Below are positions 14,755 to 16,106 of a stretch of DNA of 16,106 nt, in pieces. The translations under genes were made by a program, and so were the position numbers. This DNA is from an uncultured Oscillibacter sp. (GTDB taxonomy: Bacteria; Bacillota; Clostridia; Oscillospirales; Oscillospiraceae): contig NZ_CAJULS010000044.1 in NCBI RefSeq assembly GCF_910587525.1, forward strand, positions 1-16,106, given 5' to 3'. The stretch's first letter is position 1. Each line of letters begins with the position of its first letter. A model generated the notes under the pieces. That model saw only the letters and a list, made by a program, of their open reading frames with translations, had not been told where the DNA came from and made no database searches.

Positions 14755-15825
14755 ATGGCAAAATATGATTTTATGAGCTTTGGTGAGGCAATGGTGCGTT
14801 TTACCCCTCCCAGACATGACCGTCTGGGTCAGGCAGAGGAACTGCAGCTGGGCATTGCCGCTTCCGAGCTGAACTGCTGTGTCAATATTTCTAACCTGAG
14901 CCGTAAGATGCTCAAGCCTCAGTTGAAAACCGCTTATGTCACCAAACTGGTGGATACCTGGGACGGCGACTATATCATCAAGCACGCCCAGATGCACGCC
15001 GTGGATATGTCCAATGTCGTGGTGGAACCCTATGACAAAATCGGCCGCAATGGCCGCAACGGCAAGTGCTTCATCGAAGTGGGCATTGGCCCGCGCCCTG
15101 GCTATCAGACCTATGACCGCGGCCACTCTGCCGTTTCTAGTATCCAGCCCGGCGACATCGACTGGGAGAAGGTGCTGGATACCCGTTGGTTCCACTCCAC
15201 TGGCATCGTGACTGCCGTGGGTGAGCATACCGCCACTGAGGTCCTGGCTGCTCTGAGGGCCGCCAAGAAAAACGGCGCCACCACCTCTTTTGACCTGAAC
15301 TACCGTCACACCCTGTGGAGTATGGAAGCTGCCCAGGCCGCCATGGCGGAGCTGATGCCCTACATTGATGTCATCATCGGCAACGAGGAGGACTTTGAGA
15401 CCATGCTGGGCATCAAGGCTGATAATACCGACGAGAACTACTCCAAGATTGATCCCATGTGCTACAAGAGGGTAGCCGAAAAGGTCATGGAGGATTATCC
15501 CAATGTTCAGATTGTGGGTAGCTCCCTGCGTGAGGTCACTTCCGCTTGCCTGAACAACTGGCAGTGCGTCATGATGACCCGCAACGGTTACTTTGTCTCT
15601 CGCAAGTACATGAACATCGAGATCTATGACCGCATCGGCGGTGGCGACTCTTTCGCCTCTGGTCTGATCTGGTGCCTGATGGAGGGCAAGCCAGAGCAGG
15701 AATGCATCGACTTTGCTACTGCTTACTCCGCCTTGTGCCACACCATCCGTAATGACTGGAACTTGGTCACCACGGAAGAGGCCTATGACGTAATGAATGG
15801 CGGCTCCGCCCGCGTGAAGCGCTAA
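14755..15825 (+). CDS. kdgK: PfkB-family carbohydrate kinase, 2-dehydro-3-deoxygluconokinase-like
   Basis: Cytoplasmic ribokinase-fold kinase of 356 residues, slightly longer than usual KdgK (about 310-340). The N-terminus MAKYDFMSFGEAMVRFTPP matches the KdgK start (x-D-x-x-x-F-G-E-x-M-x-R-x-x-P). SFDLNYRHTLW (178-188) is the conserved FDxNxR strand, IIGNEEDFETMLG (207-219) is the typical NExE region, and DRIGGGDSFASGLI (292-305) is the PfkB signature with catalytic Asp298. The usual GGAxxNVA substrate loop is altered to GIAASELNCCVNIS (33-46), and the VTKLVDTWDGDYI segment replaces the usual G-x-D-x-x-G pattern, so the sugar acid may differ from KDG. The ORF could start at an upstream TTG, but ATG 14755-14757 has GGAGGAG 8 nt upstream. 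It follows the aldolase by 55 nt. Symbol assigned by motif only. Confidence 0.85.
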   Translation: MAKYDFMSFGEAMVRFTPPRHDRLGQAEELQLGIAASELNCCVNISNLSRKMLKPQLKTAYVTKLVDTWDGDYIIKHAQMHAVDMSNVVVEPYDKIGRNGRNGKCFIEVGIGPRPGYQTYDRGHSAVSSIQPGDIDWEKVLDTRWFHSTGIVTAVGEHTATEVLAALRAAKKNGATTSFDLNYRHTLWSMEAAQAAMAELMPYIDVIIGNEEDFETMLGIKADNTDENYSKIDPMCYKRVAEKVMEDYPNVQIVGSSLREVTSACLNNWQCVMMTRNGYFVSRKYMNIEIYDRIGGGDSFASGLIWCLMEGKPEQECIDFATAYSALCHTIRNDWNLVTTEEAYDVMNGGSARVKR

Positions 15826-15941
15826 ACCGGCAAAACCCAAAACCACAGATGAAAAGAGGACACCTGATGGGCAATGCCATTAGGCCCTGTATGAAAAATA
15901 AATATTGTATGAATAAAGAGTTAGTGCAAAAATAGGGACAT

Positions 15942-16106
15942 GAAGCGGTATGAATTAACAAAAGTACTATGGGAGCACATAAAAGAGCTGCTGCCGCCGG
16001 AAACGGCGGGATGCGGGGCCGGCCTCGGAAAGATGACCGAAACATACTCAATGGGATGCTCTGGACCGCCCGCAGCGGAGCACAGTGGCGGGAAATGCCG
16101 GAGGCA
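15942..16106 (+). pseudogene. IS5-family transposase start, frameshifted, cut by the window edge
   Basis: From ATG 15942 the plus strand reads MKRYELTKVLWEHIKELLPP, the N-terminal helix-turn-helix start of IS5-family transposases (DUF4096 type). After about residue 23 (near 16011-16014) the homology continues in the -1 frame: MRGRPRKDDRNILNGMLW, then TARSGAQWREMPEA to the window end. The original frame carries on open but as nonsense. The shift is too early for the programmed frameshift known between the two ORFs of some IS5 elements, and no slippery run is present, so a one-base deletion is likelier. A left terminal repeat is not clear; TTAGTGCA at 15920-15927 is a weak candidate. Confidence 0.8.

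Noticed and set aside
14674..15846. Minus-strand ORF of 390 codons opposite the kinase
   Set aside because: Antisense to a kinase with intact PfkB motifs; Gly/His/Val-rich composition typical of antisense reading.
15832..15941. Terminator for the aldolase/kinase cluster
   Set aside because: Only short imperfect pairings (for example near 15863-15886) and no T-run; nothing supportable.

Overview
The window looks like the chromosome of an obligately anaerobic Bacillota (Clostridia, probably an Oscillospiraceae-like gut bacterium). The evidence is a pyruvate:ferredoxin oxidoreductase, strong AGGAGG-type ribosome binding sites, moderately high GC codon use with AT-rich intergenic promoters, and a lipoprotein-anchored peptide-type ABC transporter. 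The genus cannot be fixed from sequence reading alone. No rRNA, tRNA or CRISPR array was seen.

Layout. (1) 1-3172, minus strand: nifJ, intact but running off the left edge. (2) 3173-4382: a decayed zone holding a nested insertion scar. It contains an EamA-type transporter remnant, a multiply frameshifted IS4-like transposase remnant, and a 157-bp MITE-like element lying inside that transposase remnant. (3) 4383-9959, minus strand: a complete dppABCDF-type ABC transporter operon with a consensus promoter at 10039-10068 and an 18-bp stem-loop between the binding protein and the permeases. (4) 10069-10691: non-coding, with a terminator-like hairpin for the next operon. (5) 10692-12848, minus strand: an aconitase X operon (large subunit, overlapping small swivel subunit, RidA). 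(6) 12849-13158: a divergent regulatory region. (7) 13159-15825, plus strand: a damaged RpiB/LacAB-like ORF, an intact DapA-superfamily lyase/aldolase with a GSNGE motif, and a PfkB-family kinase resembling 2-dehydro-3-deoxygluconokinase. (8) 15942-16106, plus strand: the start of an IS5-family transposase with an early frameshift, running off the right edge.

How it may work together. A TGTATATACA-like motif lies inside the promoter of the transporter operon and twice just downstream of the aconitase X promoter, with a weaker copy upstream of the plus-strand aldolase/kinase cluster. This suggests co-regulation by one factor not encoded here. I infer a catabolic island: uptake by the Dpp-type transporter, dehydration by the aconitase X pair, imine/enamine clearance by RidA, then phosphorylation and aldol cleavage of a 2-keto acid. 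The substrate is unknown. 3-Hydroxyproline-type compounds fit the known AcnX chemistry; an amino-sugar acid that converges on 2-keto-3-deoxygluconate would fit the kinase and aldolase better. This is the most interesting unproven system in the window. Its first plus-strand gene is visibly broken, so the pathway may be altered or partly decayed in this strain.
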